Position numbers and translations under genes: made by a program
Source of the DNA: Paenibacillus methanolicus
Lineage (GTDB): Bacteria; Bacillota; Bacilli; Paenibacillales; Paenibacillaceae
Reading direction: 5' to 3'
Assembly: GCF_008124765.1 (NCBI RefSeq)
Contig: NZ_VNHS01000001.1
Coordinates: forward strand, 186,001-250,000
Length of the DNA stretch: 64,000 nucleotides
Shown: positions 24,231 to 33,375 of the stretch, in pieces
Layout of the letters: each line of letters begins with the position of its first letter
Position numbering within the stretch: the stretch's first letter is position 1
Notes under the pieces: model-generated
What the model saw: the letters and a program-made list of their open reading frames with translations, nothing else
Told to the model about the DNA's origin: nothing
Databases searched by the model: none

Positions 24231-24881
24231 ATGAAGAACAAGACGATCGAGAAAGAGCACCTCTTCTCGCTGTCGTTCGTGCTCTCTCGCGTACTCACGT
24301 CTGGCGTTATCATGAGTATCGAGAAGAACGAGAGCGAGTTGAAGGGACTGGAGAAGAGCATAGCCAAACTGTCGGGCAAACGGTATGTTTCGTTGTTTAA
24401 TAGTTACACGGGGGCCGTCCATGCGGCCCTTTGGGGCCAAGACATCGTCTACGGATCGCAAGCGAGGTTGGAAGAGCCGATCGAGCAGGAACGGAAGTTC
24501 GTGAATTGGCTGGGCGTCGAGCTTACGCAAGATGCTTCTTCGCCGCTTGGCTTCACGCGTCTTGCCGTCGGTTGGAACAACCTGAACGATCTGGAACGCC
24601 TGCTTGAACCAAGCGGCGAACAAGCAGCCGTACAGGTATTCGACTTCACGCCGCTCGGATTCGGGCCGGCGGCGGCGATCGCGACGAATAGCGAGCTTGC
24701 GTGGAAAAAGGCGGAGCGGCTGAAAATCTTCGGCGCCTTCGACCTGCAGACGATGTGGACCCAGGAAGAGAGCGAGCCGGAGCTTCAGCCGGCCGCGCAG
24801 TTCAATTACCGGCTCAGTCCGCTCGTCGCGGCGTGCGTCAAATTATCGCTGCTGAGGAGGAACCGCGGCCATGAAGACTGA
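24231..24881 (+). CDS. Degenerate DegT/DnrJ-like protein without PLP lysine
   Basis: A 216-residue protein that resembles a shortened DegT aminotransferase. GLEKSIAKLSGKRYVSLFNS followed by AVHAAL matches the helix and strand that open the large domain. GFGPAAAIATNSELAWKKAERLKIFG and FNYRLSPLVAACVKLSLLRR match the region after the PLP lysine. The lysine segment itself is replaced by DFTPLGFGP, and most of the middle and the whole small domain are missing. It cannot be a normal transaminase. GGGAGG precedes the ATG, and 11 bp overlap with the intact aminotransferase gene. A structural or regulatory partner in a heterodimer is plausible; an eroded duplicate is the alternative. Confidence 0.7.
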   Translation: MKNKTIEKEHLFSLSFVLSRVLTSGVIMSIEKNESELKGLEKSIAKLSGKRYVSLFNSYTGAVHAALWGQDIVYGSQARLEEPIEQERKFVNWLGVELTQDASSPLGFTRLAVGWNNLNDLERLLEPSGEQAAVQVFDFTPLGFGPAAAIATNSELAWKKAERLKIFGAFDLQTMWTQEESEPELQPAAQFNYRLSPLVAACVKLSLLRRNRGHED

Positions 24882-26190
24882 TTTTATCCGCAAACCGCTC
24901 GACCTGCCGTCCGAAGATTGGATTCGCGAGGCGCTCGCTTACAAGGGAGGTCCCGCGATTATTCCCGAAGACGTCCGCAAGACGACGTTCCCGACGATCA
25001 CGAAGGAAGACTTGACGCAGATGCTGATCTCCATCCAGCAGGACGAAGAGAGCGTCGTGACGGAATTCGCCGAAGCATACCGCAAGTACGTCGGCGCGAA
25101 TTACGCGATCGCGACGGCCAGCGGCACGTCCAGCCTGCATCTGGCGCTTGTCGGCGTCGGCGTGCAACCGGGCGACGAGGTCATCGTGCCGGCGTTCACG
25201 TTCATCGCGACCGCGCAGGCGGTCGTTGCCGCCAAGGCGATTCCGGTCTTCGTCGACATCGATCCGGTGACGTATTGCCTGGACCCGGAGAAAGCCGAGC
25301 GGGCGATTACGAATAAGACCAAGGCGATCATGCCCGTGCATGTGCACGGCCTTCCCGCCGATGTCGGCCGGCTGCGCGAGTTGACGGACCGGTACTCGCT
25401 GCGTCTCGTCGAAGATGCTTCGCATGCCCATTCGGCGTCCATCGACGGCAGATTGGCCGGCTCGCTTGGCGATGGAGCCGGACAGAGCCTGATGGCGGAC
25501 AAGAACTTCCCGGTCGGCGGAGAAGGCGGCATCGCGTTCTTCCGCGAGCAGGCGGATTACGAGCGGGCGCTCGCGTTCTTGGAAGAGAGCGGCATCGACT
25601 ACCGGATGTCGTGGATCGCGGCCGCCTTCGGGCTCAGCCAGCTGGAACGTTTGCCATATTATGACGCTATCCGCGCTCGCAACGCCGATTATTTGACCAA
25701 GCAGCTGGCGGAGACGAAGTTGTTCCGCGGGCCTTATGTGCCGAAGGGATATAAGCACAGCTACAACATGTACCGGGTAAGCATCGATCCGGCGGCGCTA
25801 GGGCTTGACGATCTTCCGGATTATCAGGTGAAGAACGCGATCCAGGAGCTGATCTTGAGCGAGGGCGTGCCCGCGCGGGAGTGGCAGAACGTGCCGATTC
25901 CGGGACATCTGCCGTTCAAGAACCGGCGCGGTTTCGGCGGCGGGTATCCGTTCACGCTGTCCGAACGCGACGATTTCGGCTACGCGCTGGAGAACTTCCC
26001 GGTGACGCTGGAGATGCTGCGCTCGACGCTGACGATCTGCCGAGAACTGCGCTCGCCGGTCGAATACGAGCGGATTCAGGCTTATGCGCTCGCCTTCCGC
26101 AAGATCGACGCCAATCCGGATATCATTCGCGAGCTTGCCGAGCGGAACGAGACCAAGGTGCTCTACGAGCGGGATGCGAGATTAGGATGA
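24871..26190 (+). CDS. DegT/DnrJ/EryC1/StrS-family PLP aminotransferase
   Basis: A complete 439-residue aminotransferase. Seen: ATASGTSSLHLAL (phosphate binding), GDEVIVPAFTFIATAQAV, Asp182 in LVEDASHAHSA, and the Schiff-base Lys211 in MADKNFPVGGEGG. RMSWIAAAFGLSQLERL follows as in sugar aminotransferases. The family transfers an amino group, usually from glutamate, onto a ketone. In this operon the likely acceptor is the ketone that transketolase makes on the carrier-bound chain. GAGGAGG precedes the ATG; the gene overlaps its neighbours by 11 and 4 bp. Confidence 0.92.
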   Translation: MKTDFIRKPLDLPSEDWIREALAYKGGPAIIPEDVRKTTFPTITKEDLTQMLISIQQDEESVVTEFAEAYRKYVGANYAIATASGTSSLHLALVGVGVQPGDEVIVPAFTFIATAQAVVAAKAIPVFVDIDPVTYCLDPEKAERAITNKTKAIMPVHVHGLPADVGRLRELTDRYSLRLVEDASHAHSASIDGRLAGSLGDGAGQSLMADKNFPVGGEGGIAFFREQADYERALAFLEESGIDYRMSWIAAAFGLSQLERLPYYDAIRARNADYLTKQLAETKLFRGPYVPKGYKHSYNMYRVSIDPAALGLDDLPDYQVKNAIQELILSEGVPAREWQNVPIPGHLPFKNRRGFGGGYPFTLSERDDFGYALENFPVTLEMLRSTLTICRELRSPVEYERIQAYALAFRKIDANPDIIRELAERNETKVLYERDARLG

Positions 26191-27248
26191 GCGCGGCGGA
26201 GACAAGCAAGCCGATCCGGGTGGCGATTCTCGGCGGCAGCGGGTTTACCGGTTCGGAGCTATACCGGCTGCTCGGTCGTCATCCCTATATCGAAGTCGCG
26301 TTTATCTCGTCGGAATCCAAGGCGGGCGTGCCCGTCGACCGGTACTTCGTTCACGCGCTGCGCAAGAAAAGCGGCGGCTCGCTCAAATTCAGCAAGCTCG
26401 CGGAGCTGGACGGCCATTACGACGCCGTCTTCTCTTGCCTGCCGACCGGGAGCTTGCCGCCGTACATCGCGCATGTCGCGGCCCATACGGACCGGATTTT
26501 CAACGTCAGCGGCGATTACCGGGTGAACGATCCGGACTTGCTGCGGCAGCATTATCCCGAGACGTTGAAGCACGACATACCCGGCGGCAGCCATTATTTC
26601 ATTCCCGAATTCAGCGCCATCAACCGGGACGCGAAGATCGTCAACCTGCCCGGCTGCATGGCGGTGGCGAGCATCTACACGCTCTATCCTCTGGTCGCGC
26701 GCGATCTGATCGAGCCGCGCGTCGTCACGAACGCCAACACGGGCTCGAGCGGAGCGGGCAAGGCCAGCGCGGAGACCCATGCCGAGCGCGCCCACAACTA
26801 TCGTCCGCACAAGGTGCACGGTCACCGGCACAAGCCGGAGATCGAGCACGCGCTGAAGGTGCACGAGAACCGGACCGTCGATCTGCAATTCTCAACCTTC
26901 AGCCTCGATCTGCCGCGCGGCATTCTGGTGGCGTCCTACTCGCGATTGAAGGAGGGCGTAACCGAGCTGGACGTGAAGAAAGCGTTCCACGGCGCGTATG
27001 CAGCCAAGCCGTTCGTCCATTATTTCCATGGCAAGAGCGGGCCGCAAGGTCCAATGATCAAGACGGTGCTCGGGACGAACAATGCGGAGGTCGCCGCGTA
27101 CGTGGAGGGTGACAACTGCGTCTCGATCGCGAGCATCGACAATCTGATCAAGGGCGCGGCGGGTCAGGCGCTGCAGGCGGCGAATCTGTACTTCGGCTTG
27201 CCGGAAGAGACCGGACTTGCGCCGGCGGCGGAAGGAGCGTGGCCGTGA
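26187..27248 (+). CDS. lysY: LysY/ArgC-type LysW-aminoacyl phosphate reductase
   Basis: A 353-residue NADPH-dependent reductase of the N-acetyl-gamma-glutamyl-phosphate reductase family. The N-terminus has the Rossmann motif VAILGGSGFTGSEL, then LPTGSL. The catalytic cysteine is Cys157 in NLPGCMAVASIY, and the active-site histidine lies in GHRHKPEIE (about 213-217). It reduces the acyl phosphate made by LysZ to an aldehyde while the substrate stays on LysW. It starts on ATGA with the aminotransferase stop. Confidence 0.9.
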   Translation: MSAAETSKPIRVAILGGSGFTGSELYRLLGRHPYIEVAFISSESKAGVPVDRYFVHALRKKSGGSLKFSKLAELDGHYDAVFSCLPTGSLPPYIAHVAAHTDRIFNVSGDYRVNDPDLLRQHYPETLKHDIPGGSHYFIPEFSAINRDAKIVNLPGCMAVASIYTLYPLVARDLIEPRVVTNANTGSSGAGKASAETHAERAHNYRPHKVHGHRHKPEIEHALKVHENRTVDLQFSTFSLDLPRGILVASYSRLKEGVTELDVKKAFHGAYAAKPFVHYFHGKSGPQGPMIKTVLGTNNAEVAAYVEGDNCVSIASIDNLIKGAAGQALQAANLYFGLPEETGLAPAAEGAWP

Positions 27249-29101
27249 TGGCGGACAATCTATATGTCGTCAAGCTGGGCAGCGGGACGATACTCGGCCA
27301 GCCCGACATATTCGAGGAGATTAGCGGACTCGTCGGGCGCGGGGCGCGGGTATTAGTCGTCGCCGGCGGCGCGGAAGGCATCCGGCGCCAGTATGAGCGA
27401 CTGGGAAGAGAGATGCCGTTCCTCACCTTGCCGAGCGGCGACGAGGTCCGCTACTGCGCCCCGGAGGAGATGCCGATCATTCGCGGCGCTTACCGGGAGA
27501 TCATTCTCGAAGAGGCGGCCTCGGCGCTGCGCGCGCGGGGATTAAGCGTCTTCGGGCAGGTCGGCGGCGATAACGGCGTCGTCACGGGGACGAAAGCCAA
27601 GCCGCTCAAAGCGATTCGGGACGGCAAGCCGGTCATCGTCCGCGATTCCTTGTTCGGCGGGTATGGCGGCAGCCGCGCGGCGTTCATCCGATCGGCATTG
27701 AATGCGTACGACGTCGTTATCCTGTCTCCGCCGATCTACGATCCACAATTAGGCGACTACATCAACATCGACGCCGACGTGCTCGCGGCGCATCTGGCAT
27801 CCGATCTGGGCGCCCAGCATTTGCGATTCGTGACCGGCACGCCGGGCATTCTGACCGATATCGACGATCCGGAATCTACGGTGCGCCACGTCTATCCGGG
27901 CGACGACCTGCCTTGGGTGAAGGGGCGGATGAAGCAGAAGGTGCGGGCTGCCGGCATCGCGCTCGAGCGAGGCGTCGCCGACGTGGCGATCTCGGGTCCG
28001 CACACGCTGGAAGGCCGAGGGAAGACGTGGTTCTGGAACTTCCCGCGGCCGGGCGACGATCGGCGCACGGAGCTGCTGAGCCATGCGACGCGTATCGCCT
28101 CGGCCTCGTACGACGAGCGGGAGCTCGCTTCCTTCCTGCTGGACGAAATCCGCTATCCGTCCGTGAAGGGACAGATCGACGACGCGGGCAACATCGTATT
28201 TCGCAAAGGAAACGGTCCGCGCACGCTGCTGCTGCTCGGCCATATCGATACCGTGCCATACCAATGGCAAGTCAAGAACGACGGTGAAGGGCTTACGGGC
28301 CGAGGCGTCGTGGATGCCAAGGGCAGCTTCGTCAATTTCGTCCACATGCTGGAGGAGGTCGACGTGCCCGAGCACGGTACGATGCTCGTCGTCGGCGCGG
28401 TCGAGGAGGAGGTGTCCACCTCCAAAGGCGCTTTCTTCGTCCGCGATCATTACGCCGCCGATGCGGTCATCATCGGCGAACCGAGCGGCGAGGACAATTT
28501 GACCCTCGGCTATTACGGCCTGTTCAAGCTGGAGATCGCGGTCAGCCGCAAACAGACGCATACGGCGGCCAAAGACAGCGTCAGCGTCATCGACGAGCTG
28601 TACGAGGTCGTCCGGACGATCCGGGAACGGGTGCGGGCGATCGATCCCGACTCGCTGTCCTCGCTGATCGATATCGGACATCGACACGACCAAGGTTTGC
28701 TCACGGCCGTAGGGACGCTGAACTTTCGCATATCCCCGGCGGCGGGCAAGACGTACGCGGAGCGGGTCGCGCTCGACGATCTGGGCGAAGACGTGCGGGT
28801 GAACGTGCTGCGGGCGACTCCGGGCTACGCGAATCCGCGCAGCGACAAGCTTGTGAAGAGCTTCGTCCGCAGCTTCGCGCGTGCGGGCAAACAGGTGCAT
28901 TACCTCAAGAAGCGGGGCACGAGCGACATGAACACGCTGGCGACGACTTGGGAAGGCGTGCCGATGGTCGCGTACGGGCCGGGGGATTCGAATTTGGATC
29001 ATACCGACCACGAATATTTGCATTTCGCCGAGGCGCTCGCCGCCAGAAACATCCTGAAGGATGCGGTGGACGAGTGGTTCCGGCTGCAAGGAGGCGAATA
29101 G
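27248..29101 (+). CDS. lysZK: LysZ kinase - LysK peptidase fusion protein
   Basis: A 617-residue two-domain protein. Residues 1 to about 268 are an amino-acid kinase of the LysZ/ArgB family ([41 protein letters not shown]) that phosphorylates the side-chain carboxylate of the carrier-bound substrate. From about 275 to the end is an M20 metallopeptidase of the LysK/ArgE type. It shows GHIDTVPY (His332, Asp334), [11 protein letters not shown] (Asp356), [10 protein letters not shown] (about 386) and IGEPSG, and would cut the finished product from LysW. LysZ and LysK are normally separate; one chain here joins first and last steps. TGATG overlap with lysY; AAGGAG at 27232 also allows a GTG start at 27245. 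Confidence 0.9.
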   Translation: MADNLYVVKLGSGTILGQPDIFEEISGLVGRGARVLVVAGGAEGIRRQYERLGREMPFLTLPSGDEVRYCAPEEMPIIRGAYREIILEEAASALRARGLSVFGQVGGDNGVVTGTKAKPLKAIRDGKPVIVRDSLFGGYGGSRAAFIRSALNAYDVVILSPPIYDPQLGDYINIDADVLAAHLASDLGAQHLRFVTGTPGILTDIDDPESTVRHVYPGDDLPWVKGRMKQKVRAAGIALERGVADVAISGPHTLEGRGKTWFWNFPRPGDDRRTELLSHATRIASASYDERELASFLLDEIRYPSVKGQIDDAGNIVFRKGNGPRTLLLLGHIDTVPYQWQVKNDGEGLTGRGVVDAKGSFVNFVHMLEEVDVPEHGTMLVVGAVEEEVSTSKGAFFVRDHYAADAVIIGEPSGEDNLTLGYYGLFKLEIAVSRKQTHTAAKDSVSVIDELYEVVRTIRERVRAIDPDSLSSLIDIGHRHDQGLLTAVGTLNFRISPAAGKTYAERVALDDLGEDVRVNVLRATPGYANPRSDKLVKSFVRSFARAGKQVHYLKKRGTSDMNTLATTWEGVPMVAYGPGDSNLDHTDHEYLHFAEALAARNILKDAVDEWFRLQGGE

Positions 29102-29929
29102 ATGACGGCGCGAACGGTTGAAGCCATTCGAAGGGAGGACGCGGTACCGGATCTGGAAGCGAAAGCGCGCGAGGCGAGAGGATTGATCGTCGATATGGCC
29201 GCGACGCCGACGGGGTGCCATATCGGCGGCAGCCTGTCGGTCATCGATCTGCTGCTGGCGGCTTACGCCGTATACGGAAGCGATCCCGCCAGCGCGATTA
29301 TTCTGAGCAAAGGCCATTCGGCCGCGGCGCTCTATGCGGCGCTGTACGTGCAGGGCATCATTCCCGATAATCCGGCGGAATCGTACGGGGCGAGCGGCTC
29401 GCTGTTCACCGGGCACCCGAACCATAAGCTGCCCGGTATTCCCTTCGCCACGGGGAGTCTGGGCCACGGCGTGCCGTACGCGGCGGGCTGGGCGCTCGCG
29501 CAGCGGCTCAAGGGCACCGGCGGCACGGGCGTCGTCATCGGCGGCGACGGCGAATTGCAGGAAGGGCTGTGCTGGGAGACGGCCCAGATCGCGCAAGCGA
29601 AGGGCATCTCGAATTTCGTCTACGTCGTCGATTGCAACGGCGGTCAGAACGACGGACTCGTGCAGGATATCTCGCCGCTGCCGCGCTTGCGCGAGCGGTT
29701 CGAAGCGTTCGGCTTCCGCGTGCGGGAGACCGATGGTCATGATTACGGGGCGATTCTATCCGCCATCGACGTCGCGCCCGTGCCGGGCGAGGAGGCGGGC
29801 AAGCCGCTCGCGGTGCTCGCCCGGACCGTCAAGGGCAAGGGCGTCCGCGCGATCGAGGGCAACCCCGAGGCGCACTACGCGAAGATTCCGGCGAAGACGG
29901 CGGACAAATGGAAAAGGAGCCTTACATGA
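29102..29929 (+). CDS. Transketolase, N-terminal subunit
   Basis: A 275-residue thiamine-diphosphate-binding half of a split transketolase. It has His72 in SKGHSAAALYA, GSLGHGVPYAAG and the metal/TPP motif GDGELQEG (148-155) with Asn179 in CNGGQNDG. It needs the C-terminal subunit encoded next. In a LysW operon it should move a two-carbon ketol unit onto the LysW-bound aldehyde instead of working in the pentose phosphate pathway. The ATG follows the previous stop without a gap, with GGAGGCGA upstream. Confidence 0.9.
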   Translation: MTARTVEAIRREDAVPDLEAKAREARGLIVDMAATPTGCHIGGSLSVIDLLLAAYAVYGSDPASAIILSKGHSAAALYAALYVQGIIPDNPAESYGASGSLFTGHPNHKLPGIPFATGSLGHGVPYAAGWALAQRLKGTGGTGVVIGGDGELQEGLCWETAQIAQAKGISNFVYVVDCNGGQNDGLVQDISPLPRLRERFEAFGFRVRETDGHDYGAILSAIDVAPVPGEEAGKPLAVLARTVKGKGVRAIEGNPEAHYAKIPAKTADKWKRSLT

Positions 29930-30864
29930 CGTATTCCAGTAGAGAAGCTTACAAGTTGGAATTAACGGAGCTGGCCCGGGAGGACGACCGCATTCTCTGC
30001 CTGGAGGCGGATCTCGGCGGCAAGAACCACGCGTTCCAAACCGAGCATCCCGACCGCTTCTTCAATATCGGCATCGCCGAAGCGGCCGGCATCGACATCG
30101 CGGCCGGACTGGCGGAAGCGGGCTTCGTGCCGTTCTTCTCGACGTTCGCTTCCTTCGCCGCGCTGCGGGCGTCGGAGAGCATCAAGCTCGCCATGGGCTA
30201 CATGGGCAAGAACATCAAGATCGCGGCGGCGTACGGCGGCGCGTCCGGCGGATGGTTCGGCACGACCCATCATTGCCTGGAGGATATCGCGGTGCTGCAA
30301 TCGTTCCAGCATATCCGGATCGTCTGCCCGCACGGCGAGGCGGAGACGCGACTGGCCATTCGGGAGGCGGCCGCATCGCCAGAGCCGTATTACATCCGCC
30401 TTGCCCGCAACGACGCGTTCGAGAGCTTGCCGCGGATTGCCGGCGGCAGTCTGCGCGAAGTGTTGTACCAAGGGAGAGAACGCGCGAATCCGCGATTGTG
30501 CCTTGTCTCCGTCGGCGAACAAGCGACCGAGATCTGCGCCCGCATCGCGGCCGAGGACGAATCGCTCGTCCATGCGCATCTGGTCTACGTGGACAGCGCT
30601 TCGCTTAAAGAATACGCGCGCGAGCTGCGGGAAGTCGCGGACCGTTTTCTCGTCGTGGAAGAGCATCGCGGCACCGGCGGAACCGCCTCGTATCTCGCGC
30701 TGCTGCTGCCGGATGCCGAAGTCTACTCGCACGATTGCGGCCATGAATGGCCGATCTACGGCGGCAGCCATGCGGACGTGCTTCGTTACCTTGGCTTCGG
30801 CGAGGACGAATTAAGGCGGCAGATCGCCGAGCTGGGAGGAAACCGTCATGACCGGAGCGCTTAG
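29926..30864 (+). CDS. Transketolase, C-terminal subunit
   Basis: A 312-residue partner containing the pyrimidine-binding and C-terminal domains. FNIGIAEAAGIDIAAGLAEAG holds the catalytic glutamate that activates TPP, and VPFFSTFASFAALRASESIK, GTTHHCLEDIAVL and FLVVEEH are typical of this half. I start at ATG 29926, which overlaps the preceding stop (ATGA) and has AAGGAG at 6-bp spacing; an ATG at 29908 lies before that site. It forms one enzyme with the N-terminal subunit. Confidence 0.9.
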   Translation: MTYSSREAYKLELTELAREDDRILCLEADLGGKNHAFQTEHPDRFFNIGIAEAAGIDIAAGLAEAGFVPFFSTFASFAALRASESIKLAMGYMGKNIKIAAAYGGASGGWFGTTHHCLEDIAVLQSFQHIRIVCPHGEAETRLAIREAAASPEPYYIRLARNDAFESLPRIAGGSLREVLYQGRERANPRLCLVSVGEQATEICARIAAEDESLVHAHLVYVDSASLKEYARELREVADRFLVVEEHRGTGGTASYLALLLPDAEVYSHDCGHEWPIYGGSHADVLRYLGFGEDELRRQIAELGGNRHDRSA

Positions 30865-32068
30865 GTCGAAGCAATTCCGCCGGTACGCCATCTCCGACGT
30901 GATCAGCGGGTTCGGCGTCGGGATGAGCACGATCGGCGCGAACTGGTATCTCATGGACCAGACCGGCTCGCTCGGCGCGGTCGGCTTCATGCTGACGCTC
31001 AACGTGCTGGCCGGCTTCGCGGTGTCGCCGCTCGCGGGCATTCTGACCGATCGGTTCCACCGCAAGCGCATCATCCAATTCGCGAACTGGGGGCGGGCGC
31101 TGCTCATCGCGGCGCTGGCCGCCGCTTTCCTGGCGACCGGCTACCATACGTGGTATTTATACGCGTTCACCATAGTTAACGGCATCGGATGGACGGTGTA
31201 CATGTCGGCTTCGCGCAGCCTAATTCAAGAGCTGCTTCCCGAGAAGGAACTGATTAACGGCAATTCGATCATCGAAATTTCGCTGCAGGTCGGCATGTTC
31301 ACGGCAGGCGCGGCTTCCGGCATTTTCTACAAATACGCCGGGTTCGAGTGGATCCTGCTGCTGAACGCCGCCGCCTTCCTCGTCAGCTCCCTGTTCCTTG
31401 CGAAGGTGCGGTATACGCCGCTTGCCATCGAGAACAAAGGCGAATCGTTCGCGGCGAACTTCAGGGACGGCTTGCGATATTTGAAGGAGCGGCCGTCCGT
31501 CTTCGCGCTCGGCGTCGTCTCCATCATCCCCGTCGTCGCGGTCATGATCTTCAACGTCGTGCTGCCCGGTTACGTGAGCGGTCCGGTAGGCGGCGATTCC
31601 GTCGTGTTCGGCTTATCCGACATGTTCTACGGAATCGGCGGGCTGTTGTCCGGCTTCCTGGCCGCGCCGCTCGCGCGCAAGCTATCGCTGTCTGCCGCGG
31701 TCCCGCTGTTCTTCTTGCTTGGCGCGGGCGTGCTCTTCGCTTGGGCGTTCAGCGCATCGGTAGGACTGTTGTTCGCGGGGAGCGCCGTGCTCGGTCTAAG
31801 CAACTCTTCGCTGCGCATTATGATCAATACGCGGCTGATGGAGCTCGTGTCGAAGACGTACATGGGGCGCGCGATGTCGGTCTGGATCGCGATCTCGCTG
31901 CTGCTGCAGTGCATATCCGCGACCGGACTCGGCTTCGCGCTCGACCGTTTCTCCCCGGGCGTCGGATTCGCGGGCATCGGGGCGCTCATGCTGGCGGGAC
32001 TTGGGCTCTATGCCCTGCTGAACCTGCCGTCCAGAACGAAGAGCGGCGCAGCCACGCTCGAACAATAA
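30848..32068 (+). CDS. Major facilitator superfamily exporter of the LysW operon
   Basis: A 406-residue transporter with about twelve membrane segments. The motif-A loop reads LAGILTDRFHRKRIIQ after TM2, as in MFS_3/enterobactin-exporter-like proteins. It overlaps the transketolase gene by 17 bp and has GGGAGGAA upstream, so it is made with the biosynthetic enzymes. Export of the product, with self-protection, is the likely role; this is inferred from position only. Confidence 0.85.
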   Translation: MTGALRSKQFRRYAISDVISGFGVGMSTIGANWYLMDQTGSLGAVGFMLTLNVLAGFAVSPLAGILTDRFHRKRIIQFANWGRALLIAALAAAFLATGYHTWYLYAFTIVNGIGWTVYMSASRSLIQELLPEKELINGNSIIEISLQVGMFTAGAASGIFYKYAGFEWILLLNAAAFLVSSLFLAKVRYTPLAIENKGESFAANFRDGLRYLKERPSVFALGVVSIIPVVAVMIFNVVLPGYVSGPVGGDSVVFGLSDMFYGIGGLLSGFLAAPLARKLSLSAAVPLFFLLGAGVLFAWAFSASVGLLFAGSAVLGLSNSSLRIMINTRLMELVSKTYMGRAMSVWIAISLLLQCISATGLGFALDRFSPGVGFAGIGALMLAGLGLYALLNLPSRTKSGAATLEQ

Positions 32069-32092
32069 AGAAAGAGGAGGTCTGGGATTCTT

Positions 32093-33358
32093 ATGAGCCA
32101 ATCGAAAATCGTCGCTTTCGTGGAACCGAGCTTCTACGGCGTCAGCTTCGCGAAAGCAGCCTACGCGCAAGGGCACAAGGTCGTGGCTATCGTGTCCTCC
32201 GTGGATAATCCGGCCTTGTACGGATACGAGGGCATCTATCACGATTTGCTCGTCGCGGACATTCGCGAGGAACAGTCGATCTATGACGCGATTGCCGGTT
32301 CCGCCTATTACGGCAAGCTCGATGCGTTAATTCCGGCGACGGATTATGCGTCCCATCTCACCGCGCGGGTAGCGGAGCGGCTTGGTCTGCGAGGCGTACC
32401 TTACGAAGCGGCGCTGCGGGCGCGGAACAAGGATTTAGCCCGTCAGGCGTATGAAGCGCACGGCGTGCCTGGCGCGAAGTACGAGAAAGTCGGGACATTC
32501 GAAGAAGCGGCGCGGGCGGCCGACGCGATCGGGTATCCGGTCGTGCTGAAGCCGACGAATTGCGCGAGCTCGCAAGGCGTGTATTACATTCACGGCGAGG
32601 CGGAGCTGCGCGAAGCGTTCGAGGAGCTGCGCCAATTCAAGGTCACGTATATGGATTTCAAAGTGCGGGACGAATATTTGATCGAGGAATATATCGACGG
32701 GCAGGAGTTCAGCGTCGAATTGTTCCTCGAAGAAGGCCGACCGGCCTTCGCGGCCGTCACGGAGAAACTGACGTCGCCGCTCCCGTATTTCGTCGAGGTG
32801 CTGCATACGCTCCCGACGTCCGTTCATCAAGACCGGGAGGCCGATCTGATCGCGACCGCCGTGCAGGCGGTTGCCGCGATCGGCATCACGGGCGGACCGA
32901 GCCACGTCGAGCTGAAGTTGTCGCCCGCCGGCCCGCGCATAATCGAAGTGAACGGCCGTCCGGGCGGCGATCAGATATCCTCCGATTTGCTCGTGCAGGC
33001 GTTCGGCATCGACGTCTTCGCGGCGACGGTGCGCTACTATCTCGGCGAGCCGTCGTCGCTCGCGCCAGACCGCAAGCGCGCGGCGGCCATCGCGTACCTC
33101 ACGGCGGAGCGCGAAGGAATCGTCGAGCGCGTCGCAGGCGCGGCGGAGCTGGCGGACAGCCCGTATCTCGTGCGCGCGAACATCGCGGTGCAGCCGGGCG
33201 ACCGGGTCAAGACGGCGCGCAGCTCGGATGACCGGCTCGGCTATGTCATTACCGCCGCCGACACGCCGGATGAGGCGAAGGAGGCGGCGCGGGCGCTAAT
33301 CGGATCGATCGGGATCGATTACCGGGAGGAACAGTTGCCGATCGCGCAAGCTACTTAA
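32093..33358 (+). CDS. ATP-grasp ligase (BacD/L-amino acid ligase-like)
   Basis: A 421-residue ATP-grasp enzyme. The N-terminal part (FVEPSFYGVSFAKAA, DALIPATDYASHLTA) resembles carbamoyl-phosphate-synthase-like ligases. The grasp domain has YPVVLKPTNCASSQGVYYIH, EYLIEEYIDGQEFSVELFL and the magnesium-binding HVELKLSPAGPRIIEVNGRP, then GGDQISSDLL. The C-terminal domain (about 310-420) has repeats as in BacD. Such enzymes form a peptide or amide bond between amino acids. Here it probably couples the LysW-derived amino acid to another one, giving a dipeptide. The gap to the MFS gene is 24 bp. Confidence 0.87.
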   Translation: MSQSKIVAFVEPSFYGVSFAKAAYAQGHKVVAIVSSVDNPALYGYEGIYHDLLVADIREEQSIYDAIAGSAYYGKLDALIPATDYASHLTARVAERLGLRGVPYEAALRARNKDLARQAYEAHGVPGAKYEKVGTFEEAARAADAIGYPVVLKPTNCASSQGVYYIHGEAELREAFEELRQFKVTYMDFKVRDEYLIEEYIDGQEFSVELFLEEGRPAFAAVTEKLTSPLPYFVEVLHTLPTSVHQDREADLIATAVQAVAAIGITGGPSHVELKLSPAGPRIIEVNGRPGGDQISSDLLVQAFGIDVFAATVRYYLGEPSSLAPDRKRAAAIAYLTAEREGIVERVAGAAELADSPYLVRANIAVQPGDRVKTARSSDDRLGYVITAADTPDEAKEAARALIGSIGIDYREEQLPIAQAT

Positions 33359-33375
33359 GAGAGGAAGAGAAACGA

